Assembly: GCF_020819595.1 (NCBI RefSeq)
Contig: NZ_JAJHNP010000005.1
Span: forward strand, 62,001 to 126,000
Direction of reading: 5' to 3'
DNA length: 64,000 nucleotides
Source: Streptomyces barringtoniae
GTDB taxonomy: Bacteria > Actinomycetota > Actinomycetes > Streptomycetales > Streptomycetaceae
Under the pieces are notes generated by a model. That model saw only the letters and a program-made list of their open reading frames with translations. It was not told where the DNA came from and ran no database searches. This document shows positions 8,591 through 17,471 of this stretch, piece by piece (positions within the stretch are counted from its first letter, which is position 1; each line of letters begins with the position of its first letter). The position numbers were made by a program, and so were the translations under genes.

Positions 8591-9313
8591 GCCGGGCTCG
8601 GCCGGTTCCGGCCGGATGACCCACTCGCTCAGCTCTTCCCGTAGCGAGCGCTGGAACGTCGTCAGCAGCGACTGCACCACCAGAGGGTGCATGTGCGCCG
8701 ACAGGGACTTCACGTCCCGCGCGTCACGCTCCGCGACCTCGCCGCGGAAGAGCTGGGAGAGCTCATGGGCCGCGGCGCGCGAGTGCTCGATGAGCACCTT
8801 GCGCGCCGCGAGGATCACCTCCTGCGACAGCGGGACGTCGAGCAGCTGCACCCCGAGCCGGAGCAGCCCGGAGTCCACCCGGAAGGTGTCGCCCTCCGAG
8901 CCCTCCGCTGCCATGACGACGTTCATCGCCGCCAGCCGTTCCACGTCCTCGGCGGCGAGCGGCCGTCCGGCTCGCCGCTCCAGCTCCTCCCGCGACACCG
9001 TGTCGACGGTGTCCGGCGCCCAGGACGCGACCACGGCACGGTGGATGGCCAGGTCGTGCGGGGAGAGGTCGGCCGGCAGTTGCCCCAGGTAGCGCTCGAT
9101 CGCCGACAGGGTCATGCCCTGCTGCTGCAACTCCTCGATCAGGGCCAGCCGGGCCAGGTGCTCCGGCCCGTAGTGCCCCACCCGGCGCGGGCCGATCACC
9201 GGAGGCGGCAGCAGACCCTTGCTGCCGTAGAAGCGGACGGTGCGCACCGTGACACCCGCGCGGGCGGCCAGCTCGTCGACGGTGAGGGGCGTGTCCCCGG
9301 CATCGGTGGTCAT
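8576..9313 (-). CDS. MerR family transcriptional regulator
   Basis: A 245-aa regulator. LTVDELAARAGVTVRTVRFYGSKGLLPPP at residues 10-38 is the MerR winged helix-turn-helix, with HYGPEHLARLALIEELQQQGMTLSAIERYL as the dimerisation helix that follows. The C-terminal 140 residues are helical with no recognisable ligand motif and no Cys pair for metal binding, so it belongs to the drug/unknown-ligand branch. It is convergent with fadB (15-bp overlap) and divergent from the permease gene over 234 bp, which makes either a possible target; nothing in the sequence decides this. Confidence 0.85.
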   Translation of the reverse strand: MTTDAGDTPLTVDELAARAGVTVRTVRFYGSKGLLPPPVIGPRRVGHYGPEHLARLALIEELQQQGMTLSAIERYLGQLPADLSPHDLAIHRAVVASWAPDTVDTVSREELERRAGRPLAAEDVERLAAMNVVMAAEGSEGDTFRVDSGLLRLGVQLLDVPLSQEVILAARKVLIEHSRAAAHELSQLFRGEVAERDARDVKSLSAHMHPLVVQSLLTTFQRSLREELSEWVIRPEPAEPGSGAD

Positions 9314-9547
9314 GTGCAGCAGTATCGCTGTCTCACCGATGCTGTGAAACCCGAGGTGAACGGTGTGTGAACCCTGCGTTGATCATGTGAGAAGTAACGC
9401 TGTGTGACATGGGCCACCGCGTGGGGGTGATTCCTTCTGGGAAGCTGCTGGCTTGGTCTGTGCCGCGACTCAACAGGGTGGTGCGGACCAAGCCCTGCAC
9501 GTCCCCCGGACCCACGAGGTCCGGGCGCACCAGGAAGTGAACCACCC

Positions 9548-11023
9548 GTGAGCAAGGACGCCGTGGAATCGGCACAGGCCCCCGCCCGCACCCAGGCGGC
9601 GCAGGCGGCCCAGACGCCCGCGGACGCGGGCGACGCCGGTTACAGCAAGGACCTCAAGGCCCGCCACGTCAACATGATCGCCATCGGTGGCGCCATCGGC
9701 ACCGGACTCCTCCTGGGCGCCGGCGGGCGCCTGCACAACGCCGGCCCGGCGCTCGCCCTGGCCTACCTGGTCTGCGGCGTCTTCGCCTTCTTCGTCGTCC
9801 GGGCCCTCGGCGAGCTGGTCCTGTACCGCCCGTCCTCCGGGTCCTTCGTGTCCTACGCGCGCGAGTTCCTCGGTGAGAAGGGCGCCTACGTCGCCGGCTG
9901 GATGTACTTCCTGAACTGGTCGACCACCGGCATCGCCGACATCACCGCGATCGCGCTCTACACGCACTACTGGAGCATGTTCACCAGCATTCCCCAGTGG
10001 GTGCTCGCCCTGATCGCCCTCGCGGTGGTTCTGGCCGTGAACCTGATCTCGGTGAAGATCTTCGGCGAGCTGGAGTTCTGGTTCTCGATCATCAAGGTCG
10101 CCACCATCGTCGGCTTCATGCTGATCAGCATTTTCCTGCTCGCCACCCAGCACAAGGTCGGCGGCCACACCCCCGGCCTGAACGTCGTCACCGACCACGG
10201 CGGGCTCTTCCCGCACGGCGCGATGCCGGTCGTCCTGGTCATGCAGGGCGTGATCTTCGCCTACGCCGCCCTGGAGCTGGTCGGTATCGCGGCCGGCGAG
10301 ACCGCCGAGCCGGAGAAGGTCGTCCCGCGCGCGGTGAACTCGATCATGTGGCGTGTCGGCCTGTTCTACGTCGGCTCGGTCGTGCTGCTCGCCCTGCTGC
10401 TGCCCGGCTCGGTGTACTCCGCCGACGAGAGCCCGTTCGTCACGGTCCTGTCGAAGATCGGCGTCCCGGCGGCCGGTGACGTGATGAACCTGGTCGTCCT
10501 GACCGCGGCCATGTCCTCGCTGAACTCCGGCCTGTACTCCACCGGCCGCATCCTGCGCTCCATGGCCATGGCGGGCTCCGCCCCGAAGTTCACCGCCCGT
10601 ATGAACCGCAGCCAGGTCCCCTACGGCGGCATCCTGCTGACCTGCGCGGTCTGTGTGCTCGGCGTCGGCCTGAACTACCTCATGCCCAGCCAGGCCTTCG
10701 AGATCGTGCTGAACATCGCCTCCCTCGGCATCATCAGCACCTGGGTGATCATCATGATCTGCCACATGGTCTTCGTCCGCCGCGCCCGCGCTGGCCTCGC
10801 GACCCGGCCGCACTTCCAGCTGAAGTTCAGCCCGGTCACCGAGATCGCCACTATCGCGTTCCTGCTGATCTGCCTCGGCATGATGTGGAACGACCCCGAC
10901 GTCGGCCGGAAGACCATCCTGCTGATTCCGGTGATCGCCGTGATGCTGGTCGCCGGCTGGTTCGGCGTGCGCCGCCGGGTGTCGAAGAACACCGACCAGG
11001 AGCTGTCCGAACTCACGAAGTAA
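9548..11023 (+). CDS. ansP: Amino acid permease, L-asparagine permease type
   Basis: A 491-aa APC-superfamily transporter with 12 predicted membrane segments from about residue 38. LKARHVNMIAIGGAIGTGLLLGAG is the amino-acid permease signature at TM1; GELVLYRPSSGSFVSYAREFLGEKGAYVAGW and the GLNYLMPSQAFEIVLNIASLGIISTW block match AnsP-type asparagine permeases best. The N-terminal 30 residues are Ala/Gln-rich and cytoplasmic. Start GTG at 9548 follows an unclear ribosome site (GGAAGTGAACC). Substrate is inferred from overall resemblance; a related neutral amino acid or GABA is possible. Confidence 0.85.
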   Translation: MSKDAVESAQAPARTQAAQAAQTPADAGDAGYSKDLKARHVNMIAIGGAIGTGLLLGAGGRLHNAGPALALAYLVCGVFAFFVVRALGELVLYRPSSGSFVSYAREFLGEKGAYVAGWMYFLNWSTTGIADITAIALYTHYWSMFTSIPQWVLALIALAVVLAVNLISVKIFGELEFWFSIIKVATIVGFMLISIFLLATQHKVGGHTPGLNVVTDHGGLFPHGAMPVVLVMQGVIFAYAALELVGIAAGETAEPEKVVPRAVNSIMWRVGLFYVGSVVLLALLLPGSVYSADESPFVTVLSKIGVPAAGDVMNLVVLTAAMSSLNSGLYSTGRILRSMAMAGSAPKFTARMNRSQVPYGGILLTCAVCVLGVGLNYLMPSQAFEIVLNIASLGIISTWVIIMICHMVFVRRARAGLATRPHFQLKFSPVTEIATIAFLLICLGMMWNDPDVGRKTILLIPVIAVMLVAGWFGVRRRVSKNTDQELSELTK

Positions 11024-11032
11024 CAGCTCAGC

Positions 11033-11047
11033 GCCACTGTCAGTGGC
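11033..11047. terminator. Short hairpin after the permease gene
   Basis: GCCACT at 11033-11038 pairs with AGTGGC at 11042-11047 across a three-base loop, ten bases after the permease stop and 19 bases before the macro-domain start. It is weak for a terminator and may act as an attenuating or promoter-proximal element instead. Confidence 0.35.
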
Positions 11048-11065
11048 ACCGCCTACGGTGGCGTC

Positions 11066-11554
11066 ATGTCGGAGATCTTGTATGTCCGAGGTGACGCCAC
11101 CGTGCCGTCGGTCAAGGGCGCCAAGGTGATCGCCCATGTCTGCAACGACATCGGCGGCTGGGGGAAGGGCTTCGTGCTCGCACTCTCGCGACGCTGGCCT
11201 GAGCCGGAGGCGGCGTACCGCGCATGGCACCGCGACCGCGCGAAGAACGACTTCGGGCTGGGCGCCGTCCAACTGGTACGGGTCGAGCCGTATGTCTGGG
11301 TGGCCAACATGATCGGCCAGCGCGGCATCCGGAGGGGCAGCAAGGGCGTTCCCGTCCGCTACGAGGCGATCGACACGGCCCTCGCCCGGCTCGCCGGCGA
11401 AGTGATCGAACTGGGCGCGTCCGTGCACATGCCCCGCATAGGCTGCGGCCTGGCGGGCGGCACCTGGTCCCGCACAGAGCCGCTCATCACCGAGCGGCTG
11501 GTGAAGCGAGGGATCAAGGTGACGGTGTACGACCACGGAGAGGGCCGCGGATGA
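11066..11554 (+). CDS. Macro domain protein (TARG1/Poa1-like)
   Basis: A 162-aa single macro domain, predicted to bind ADP-ribose or remove it from proteins or from ADP-ribose-1''-phosphate. Visible blocks are GDATVPSVKGAKVIAHVCNDIGGWGKGF, VANMIGQRG and MPRIGCGLAGGTW, which resemble eukaryotic TARG1/Poa1p more than MacroD. As I recall, TARG1 uses an Asp right after GCGL; here the residue is Ala, so de-ADP-ribosylation of glutamate by that mechanism is uncertain. The stop overlaps the start of the PfkB kinase as ATGA, suggesting translational coupling. Confidence 0.85.
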   Translation: MSEILYVRGDATVPSVKGAKVIAHVCNDIGGWGKGFVLALSRRWPEPEAAYRAWHRDRAKNDFGLGAVQLVRVEPYVWVANMIGQRGIRRGSKGVPVRYEAIDTALARLAGEVIELGASVHMPRIGCGLAGGTWSRTEPLITERLVKRGIKVTVYDHGEGRG

Positions 11555-12468
11555 GCTCACACCCCCCTGCGGCGGACGTCCTGGTGCTGGGCGGAGCGGG
11601 CGTGGACACGATCATCCACGTCCCCGAGCTGCCCCTTCCGTACGCCGACAGCTACATGATCGACTCCGGGATCCGCACCCGCGCCGGGCAGACCGGCGAC
11701 TTCGTCGCGCTGAGCCTTGCCGCACTCGGCCTGCGCACCCACCACCTCGACCTGCTCGGCGACGACCCCGAGGGCGACCTCGTGCGGGCCCTGCACCGCG
11801 AGCACGGCATCGCACTGACCGCACTCCCGCAGCCCGCCGGTACCAAACGGGCGGTCAACCTCGTCGGCCCGGACGGCCGCCGCCTGTCCCTGTACGACAC
11901 CAGCCGAGCCCGCCCCGGCGACCGCTTCCCGCCGGAGCTGCTGCGCGCGCTGGCCGGGGCGAGCCGCCATGTGCACGTGACCATCACCCAGCCCTGTGCC
12001 GAGGCGCTGCCGGTGCTGAGGGCGACGGGCGTACCCCTGTCCACGGATCTGCACGACTGGGACGGGGAGAACCCGTACCACGAGCCGTTCGCCCGCGGGG
12101 CGGACGTCGTCTTCCTGTCGGCCGCCGCCCTGACCGACACCGAGCGGACGATGCGGCGGATCGCCGAGCGGGGCAGGGCCGAGGTGGTCGTCGCCACCGC
12201 CGGAGCCGAGGGCGCGTATCTGCTGGCAGACGGCGAGCTGAGCCGCGTGCCCGTGGCCTTGCCACCCGCGCCGGTGGTGGATTCCAACGGCGCGGGCGAC
12301 GCCTTCGCCGCCGCGTTCCTCTACGGCCGCCTCGCCGGAGAGCCGCCCGAGACCTGCGCCCGCTACGGCGCGGTAGCGGGCGCCTACGCCTGCACCGTCC
12401 CGGCCTCCCGAGCGGAGTCGATAGGCCGGGACGAACTGCTCAAACGATCGACGGAACCGAGACCCTGA
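11551..12468 (+). CDS. PfkB family carbohydrate kinase
   Basis: A 305-aa ribokinase-fold kinase. The N-terminal VLVLGGAGVDTIIHVPELP starts the fold, TRAGQTGDFVALSLAALG is the first PfkB signature (with a slightly altered GG motif), and VVDSNGAGDAFAAAFLYGRLAG holds the anion hole and catalytic Asp of the second. The substrate, a sugar or nucleoside, cannot be read from the motifs. The start overlaps the macro-domain stop (ATGA at 11551), so the two are almost certainly one operon. Confidence 0.88.
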   Translation: MSSHPPAADVLVLGGAGVDTIIHVPELPLPYADSYMIDSGIRTRAGQTGDFVALSLAALGLRTHHLDLLGDDPEGDLVRALHREHGIALTALPQPAGTKRAVNLVGPDGRRLSLYDTSRARPGDRFPPELLRALAGASRHVHVTITQPCAEALPVLRATGVPLSTDLHDWDGENPYHEPFARGADVVFLSAAALTDTERTMRRIAERGRAEVVVATAGAEGAYLLADGELSRVPVALPPAPVVDSNGAGDAFAAAFLYGRLAGEPPETCARYGAVAGAYACTVPASRAESIGRDELLKRSTEPRP

Positions 12469-12612
12469 ACCGACCGGACAGCGGCGCCGGGCGCCTGCGC
12501 CGGCCGGATGCCAGAGCGGAGCTCGTGCACGCCGGACAGCAGGGCCGGGCTCCCGCGCCGGCGGGCGGCGGAGTCGAGGCCCTGCAGCGGCCCGGCGGCA
12601 GAGCCGAGGCGG

Positions 12613-12628
12613 CCCGGACCGGTCCGGG
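12613..12628. terminator. Perfect 16-bp palindrome at the end of the M1 peptidase gene
   Basis: CCCGGACCGGTCCGGG abuts the stop codon of the minus-strand peptidase gene and may form a terminator cruciform or hairpin. The rest of 12469-12612 shows nothing recognisable. Confidence 0.4.
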
Positions 12629-14131
12629 TCAGTGGCCGCGTGCGTCGTGGATGTCGTTCGTCGCCTCGATCTTCTTCCACGACTTCGGCTGGGTCACCGA
12701 CGTGTCCGCCTTCGCCAGGGAGGCGGCGCGTGCCGCGGGTGCGGCCGGCTTCGACGGCTGGAACAGCCAGGTGTCGAACAGCGCCGCGAGAGGCTTGCCG
12801 GACACCTGCTCGGCGTACTTCTGGAAGTCGGCCACCGAGGCGTTGCCGTACGCGTGCTCCTGCGGCCAGCCCTTCAGAACGCGGAAGAACGCGTCGTCAC
12901 CGATCTCGTTGCGCAGCGCCTGGATGGCGAGCGCTCCACGGTCGTAGACGGCGAGGTCGAACTGGTCGTCCGGGCCAGGGTCGCCCGGCTTGACCGTCCA
13001 GAAAGCGTCGTCGGCCGGATGGGAGGCGTACACGTAGTCGGCGAGTTCCTGTGTGGTGCCCTCGCCCTCGTGCTCCGACCACAGCCACTGCGCGTACCGG
13101 GCGAAGCCCTCGTTGATCCAGATGTCCTTCCAGCCCTTCAGCGACACGTCGTCGCCGTACCACTGGTGGGCCAGCTCGTGCACGACCACGGAGGTGTTGG
13201 AGCCGTTCGCGAACTGCTTCGGGCTGTAGTAGACGCGGGTCTGCGTCTCCAGCGCATACCCGGTGGTGGTGTTCGGCACGTATCCGCCTGCGGTGCTGAA
13301 CGGGTAGGGCCCGAAGTAGCCGCTGAGCCAGTCGACGATCTCCCCGGTGCGCTCCACGCTCGCCCGCGCGGCGCCGTCGTTGTCGCCGAGGTCCTTGCTG
13401 TAGGCGTTGACGACCGGTACCCCGCCGTCGGAGGTGCTGGTCGTGATGTCGAACTTGCCGATGGCGAGGGTGGCCAGATACGTCGCCTGCGGCTTGTTCT
13501 CCCGCCAGTTGTAGCGGGTCCAGCCGAGCTTCGAACTTGTGGACTGGAGGGTGCCGTTGGAGAGGGCCTGGGTGCCGTCCGGCACGGCCACCGACACGTC
13601 GTAGGTGGCCTTGTCGCTCGGGTGGTCGTTGCTCGGGAACCACCACCAGGCCGCTTCGGGCTCGTCGGCCGCGACGGCGCCGTCGGGCGTGCGGTGCCAG
13701 GTGTTGAAGCCGTAGGCGCTCTTCGTCGACGGCACCCCGCTGTAGCGGACCACCACCGTGATCGCCGTGCCCTTGGCCAGCGGTGTCTTCGGCGTGATCA
13801 CCAGCTCGTGCTGCCCGGAGGTGGTGAAGGCGGCCTTCGCGCCGTTGACCCGTACCTCGCTCACGTCCAGCAGGAAGTCCAGGTCGAAGCTGGACAGGTC
13901 CTGCGTGGTCCGCGCCAGGATCGTCGCCGTGCCCTGCAACTCGTCCGACTTCGGCTGGTACTGCAGCCTCAGGTCGTAGTGCGAGACGTCGTAGCCACCG
14001 TTGCCGTAGTACGGGTAGTAGGGGTCGCCGATGCCCGGCGCGCCGGGGGAGAAGCTCGCGGCCGATGCCGGGATCGCCAGCAGAAGGGAGGCCGCCGCGA
14101 GTGCGCCCGGCGCGATGATTCTGCGGTGCAC
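12629..14131 (-). CDS. Secreted M1 family zinc metallopeptidase
   Basis: A 500-aa exported aminopeptidase-type enzyme. A signal peptide (MHRRIIAPGALAAASLLLAI, cleavage after ASA) precedes the M1 N-terminal beta domain. Zinc is bound by H318, H322 and E341 in VVHELAHQWYGDD and WINEGFARY, spacing HEXXH-18-E. The usual exopeptidase GAMEN motif is not evident in this position; ALETQTRVYY replaces it as in many actinobacterial members. Length is short compared with 850-aa PepN, so the C-terminal ARM domain is missing, as normal for this secreted subgroup. The start is GTG 14131 because GGAG lies seven bases upstream; a TTG nine codons earlier lacks this. Confidence 0.9.
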   Translation of the reverse strand: MHRRIIAPGALAAASLLLAIPASAASFSPGAPGIGDPYYPYYGNGGYDVSHYDLRLQYQPKSDELQGTATILARTTQDLSSFDLDFLLDVSEVRVNGAKAAFTTSGQHELVITPKTPLAKGTAITVVVRYSGVPSTKSAYGFNTWHRTPDGAVAADEPEAAWWWFPSNDHPSDKATYDVSVAVPDGTQALSNGTLQSTSSKLGWTRYNWRENKPQATYLATLAIGKFDITTSTSDGGVPVVNAYSKDLGDNDGAARASVERTGEIVDWLSGYFGPYPFSTAGGYVPNTTTGYALETQTRVYYSPKQFANGSNTSVVVHELAHQWYGDDVSLKGWKDIWINEGFARYAQWLWSEHEGEGTTQELADYVYASHPADDAFWTVKPGDPGPDDQFDLAVYDRGALAIQALRNEIGDDAFFRVLKGWPQEHAYGNASVADFQKYAEQVSGKPLAALFDTWLFQPSKPAAPAARAASLAKADTSVTQPKSWKKIEATNDIHDARGH

Positions 14132-14330
14132 GTCAGCTCCAAGTCGTCTGGACTGCAAGTCTGTTCGGAAGATCGTTCGGGGAACGCTGTTCGGAGCCTA
14201 TTCAGTCCCTGTGGCCCCTGCCCTGTCCATGGCCCCCGCTGTCACACGATCGCCATTCAGCCGTCATGTGCCCGCGGAGTGCCGTAAAGCCCCCTTCTGC
14301 AGCCGGAGTTCACCGGAGTACCGTCCGCGC
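14132..14330. promoter_or_regulatory. Divergent promoter region between two secreted peptidase genes
   Basis: This 199-bp interval must carry both outward promoters. It is somewhat less GC-rich around 14150-14200 (AAGATCGTTCGGGGAACGCTGT). GTTCGGGGAACG has GTTC/GAAC half-sites two to four bases apart that could serve a shared regulator, but no clear -35/-10 pair stands out. Confidence 0.4.
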
Positions 14331-16310
14331 ATGCCGATTCGCATCCTCGTTCGCACGCGCTTCACGATCTGGAGAGCGCTCGCGACCGCGGTCGTCGCCA
14401 TCCTGACGGCCGCCTTCCTCACCCCGTCCGCCGCACACGCCGCCACCGGCGCGAGCCGGGCCCCGCGCGAGAGCGGGCCCGTCTACTCCTACGCCCACGC
14501 CGTCCGCGAGTCCGTATGGGTGGACACGGGGCTCGACGAGGACGGCGACGGCCACGCCGACCGCGTCGCCGCCGACATCGTCCGGCCCGCCGAACCCGCC
14601 CGCCAGGGCCGCAAGGTGCCCGTCATCATGGACGCCAGCCCCTACTACTCCTGCTGCGGACGCGGCAACGAGAGCCAGGTCAAGACGTACGACGCGCAGG
14701 GCCACGTCGTGCAGATGCCGCTGTTCTACGACAACTACTTCGTGCCCCGCGGCTACGCGTTCGTCGGCGTCGACCTCGCCGGCACCAACCGCTCCGACGG
14801 CTGCGTCGACGTCGGCGGCCGCTCCGACATCCAGTCCGCGAAGGCCGTCATCGACTGGCTGAACGGCCGCGCCAAGGCGTACACCAGCCGGACCGGGACG
14901 TCGACCGTCCGAGCGACCTGGACCAATGGCCGCACGGGCATGATCGGCAAGAGCTGGGACGCCACGATCGCCAACGGCGTCGCCGCCACCGGCGTGAAGG
15001 GCCTGAAGACCATCGTCCCGATCAGCGGCATCTCCTCCTGGTACGACTACTACTTCGCGCAGGGCGCCCCGCTGTACGACGGCGGCCCCGGCGAACTGGC
15101 CGGTTACGTCGAGAGCGACGCGGCGCACGCCCACTGCGCCGCCGTACAGAAGAAACTCGCCGACGGCAGCCCGCGCAGCGGCGACTGGACCCCGCTGTGG
15201 ACCGAGCGGGACTACGTCAAGGACGCGGCCAAGGTGCGCGCCAGCGTGTTCCTGGTGCACGGCATGCAGGACCTCAACGTCCGCACCAAACACTTCGGCC
15301 AGTGGTGGGACGCCCTGGCGAAGCACGGCGTCGAGCGCAAGATCTGGCTCTCCCAGACCGGCCACGTCGACCCCTTCGACTACCGGCGCGGCGCCTGGGT
15401 GGACACCCTGCACCGCTGGTTCGACCATGAACTCCTCGGCTACGACAACGGCATCGACCGTGAGCCGATGGCCGACATCGAACGCCACCCCGACCAGTGG
15501 GTGACCTCCCGCGTCTGGCCCCCGCAGACCACCCGCACCACCGTTCTGCACCCGGCTCCCGGCACCCTGGCGGGCGTCGGCACCCTCGGCCTGCACCCGG
15601 CCACCGGCACCGAGACCATCACCGACGACCCGAAGCTGAGCGAGACCGACTGGGCGGCGCACCTCACCACGCCGACTCCGGAGAAGGCCGGCTTCCTCAC
15701 CGCGCCGCTCAGCCACGACCTGCGCCTGTCCGGCTCGTCGACCGTGACGGTGACCGCGACACCGACCACCACCTCGGCCCACCTGTCCGCCGTCCTGGTC
15801 GACCTCGGCCCGGACACCATCCGCGACTACGCCGACAGCGGCGAGGGCATCACCACCCTCACCAACCGCACCTGCTGGGGCGAGAGCACGGCCGGGGACA
15901 GCGCCTGCTTCAAGGAGACGGCGGCCAGGACGGCCAAGGTCGACTACACCGTGTTCAGCCGCGGATGGGCAGACCTCGGCCACTACGCCTCGCTCGGCAA
16001 GGGTGTCCCGCTCACCCCGGGCAAGGCGTACACGACGACTCTTCGTCTCGCGGCCACCGACCACGTCGTTCCCAAGGGTCACCGGCTGGCCCTGATCATC
16101 GCGGGCACGGACAAGGACCTCATCGACCCGCCGTCCACCAAGCCGACCGTCACGGTGTCCCTGTCGGGTACGACGGCCGGGCTCCCGCTGGTCGGTGGGG
16201 CGCCGGCGTTCGCCCGGGCCACCGGTGGCACGACGGCCATGGCTCCCGCCCCGGCACGGCTGACCGGCGTCCGCGCACCGCACGCCGCCCAGCACATTCC
16301 GGCGAACTGA
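14331..16310 (+). CDS. Secreted Xaa-Pro dipeptidyl-peptidase (S15 family)
   Basis: A 659-aa exported serine peptidase that removes Xaa-Pro dipeptides. Signal peptide at 1-37 (ALATAVVAILTAAFLTPSAAHA). The catalytic alpha/beta-hydrolase domain has SPYYSCCGRGNE, FVGVDLAGTNRSDGC and the nucleophile S208 in MIGKSWDAT; VHGMQDLNV supplies the Asp and QTGHVDPFDY the His. The C-terminal 200 residues (from about 430) are a galactose-binding-like jelly roll typical of X-Pro dipeptidyl peptidases. The frame is open upstream to 14031, but ATG 14331 directly precedes the signal sequence. It is divergent from the M1 peptidase, so both probably digest extracellular peptides together. Confidence 0.92.
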   Translation: MPIRILVRTRFTIWRALATAVVAILTAAFLTPSAAHAATGASRAPRESGPVYSYAHAVRESVWVDTGLDEDGDGHADRVAADIVRPAEPARQGRKVPVIMDASPYYSCCGRGNESQVKTYDAQGHVVQMPLFYDNYFVPRGYAFVGVDLAGTNRSDGCVDVGGRSDIQSAKAVIDWLNGRAKAYTSRTGTSTVRATWTNGRTGMIGKSWDATIANGVAATGVKGLKTIVPISGISSWYDYYFAQGAPLYDGGPGELAGYVESDAAHAHCAAVQKKLADGSPRSGDWTPLWTERDYVKDAAKVRASVFLVHGMQDLNVRTKHFGQWWDALAKHGVERKIWLSQTGHVDPFDYRRGAWVDTLHRWFDHELLGYDNGIDREPMADIERHPDQWVTSRVWPPQTTRTTVLHPAPGTLAGVGTLGLHPATGTETITDDPKLSETDWAAHLTTPTPEKAGFLTAPLSHDLRLSGSSTVTVTATPTTTSAHLSAVLVDLGPDTIRDYADSGEGITTLTNRTCWGESTAGDSACFKETAARTAKVDYTVFSRGWADLGHYASLGKGVPLTPGKAYTTTLRLAATDHVVPKGHRLALIIAGTDKDLIDPPSTKPTVTVSLSGTTAGLPLVGGAPAFARATGGTTAMAPAPARLTGVRAPHAAQHIPAN

Positions 16311-16360
16311 CCGACGCCGGTCACTGCGTGGCTTGGGCGGTCCGGCCGCTGCGGCTCCGT

Positions 16361-16427
16361 TGTGGCTGGTCGCGCCCACGCGGCGGAGCCGCATGTCGAT
16401 ACAGCGCCGCGCCCCTTTCGGGGTGCG
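16361..16427. repeat. Streptomyces dispersed intergenic repeat, copy 1
   Basis: TGTGGCTGGTCGCGCCCACG followed by CGGCGGAGCCGCATGTCGAT and a CGCCCCTTTCGGGG hairpin. It matches 32269-32334 over nearly its whole length. It lies in the 133-bp convergent space between the X-Pro peptidase and the oxidase gene, so the CCCC-TTTC-GGGG stem may end both transcripts. Confidence 0.7.
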
Positions 16428-16443
16428 TAGCGGCGGGCACCTT

Positions 16444-17394
16444 TCAGGCGGCCGGGAACGCCAACCCGGCCGCCTCCCGTGCGCACCCCCACGCCACCGT
16501 GATCCCGGCCCCGCCATGGCCGTAGTTGTGCACCAGCACGCGGCCGTCCGGCAGCGGCTGCCGCTGCAGTCGTACCGCGTGCCTGGCCGGGCGCAGCCCC
16601 ACCCGGTGGCCCAGCACCCGCGCCTGCGCGATCTCCGGGCGGACCGCCGCGCAGCGGGCCACGATCGCCGCGGCGGTGGCCGGGTCCGGCTCCAGGGACC
16701 AGTCGTCCTCCTCCGCCGTACCGCCGAGCAGCAGACCGCCCGGCTGCGGGATGAAGTACGTGGAGGCGGCGGAGGAGTGGTCGGAGGAATGGCCGACGGA
16801 GGTGAACCAGGTCGTGACCCCCGGGTTCTCCACGACCACCAGCTGCCCGCGCACGGGACGCACCGCCGGGTCCGGCACCAGTGAACGCGCGCCCAGGCCC
16901 GTGCAGTTGACCACGACCGGCGCGGGCACCCCGGCGAGGTCGGTCACCTCGCGCGTCTCGACCACGCCTCCCGCCTTCGCGAGCCGCTCCCGCAGCCACG
17001 CCAGGTGCACCGGCATGTCGATCACCGGCAGCCGCGCCGCGAGACCGTCGGCCACCGCCCGCAGTCCCGGCACCCGGCCCGCCCAGGTGCCCAGTTCGTC
17101 CAGCCGGGTCCCCCGGTGTACGCCGTCGACCAGGCGTACGCCCGTCTCGTCCGGCCGGTCCGACAACTCCTCGTACACGGCGAGGGACTCGAGAGCCCAC
17201 GCACCGACCAGCGGCTCGGGTTCGATGCGGTACGGCCACCACAGACCGCCCGCGACCGCCGAGGTCGTACGCTCGGCGGGCTCCCGCGCCCATACCCGTA
17301 CCCGGCGGCCGGACTCCGCCAGGACCAGGGCCGTCGTCAGCCCGGCGACCCCGCTCCCGACCACGATCACTGCGTCACTCGGCTCGCTGTCCAC
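16444..17394 (-). CDS. FAD-dependent D-amino-acid oxidase family protein
   Basis: A 316-aa flavoprotein of normal DAAO length. Residues 9-30 form the dinucleotide motif VIVVGSGVAGLTTALVLAESG; GGLWWPYR is the second FAD contact; VNCTGLGARSLVPDPAVRPVRGQLVVVENP and YFIPQPGGLLLGGTAE match D-amino-acid oxidases, and the C-terminus has HNYGHGGAGITVAWGCA that binds FAD and substrate carboxylate. It would oxidise D-amino acids (or D-Asp) to keto acids and hydrogen peroxide. No C-terminal peroxisome signal is expected. It is divergent from the next gene across 77 bp. Confidence 0.9.
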   Translation of the reverse strand: MDSEPSDAVIVVGSGVAGLTTALVLAESGRRVRVWAREPAERTTSAVAGGLWWPYRIEPEPLVGAWALESLAVYEELSDRPDETGVRLVDGVHRGTRLDELGTWAGRVPGLRAVADGLAARLPVIDMPVHLAWLRERLAKAGGVVETREVTDLAGVPAPVVVNCTGLGARSLVPDPAVRPVRGQLVVVENPGVTTWFTSVGHSSDHSSAASTYFIPQPGGLLLGGTAEEDDWSLEPDPATAAAIVARCAAVRPEIAQARVLGHRVGLRPARHAVRLQRQPLPDGRVLVHNYGHGGAGITVAWGCAREAAGLAFPAA

Positions 17395-17471
17395 GCCAGG
17401 ACGATAGGCCCTGTCCGGACGACTCTGTCATGCCGCGCTCACATCCGTGCCGGTGTGGGGATACTCACAGC

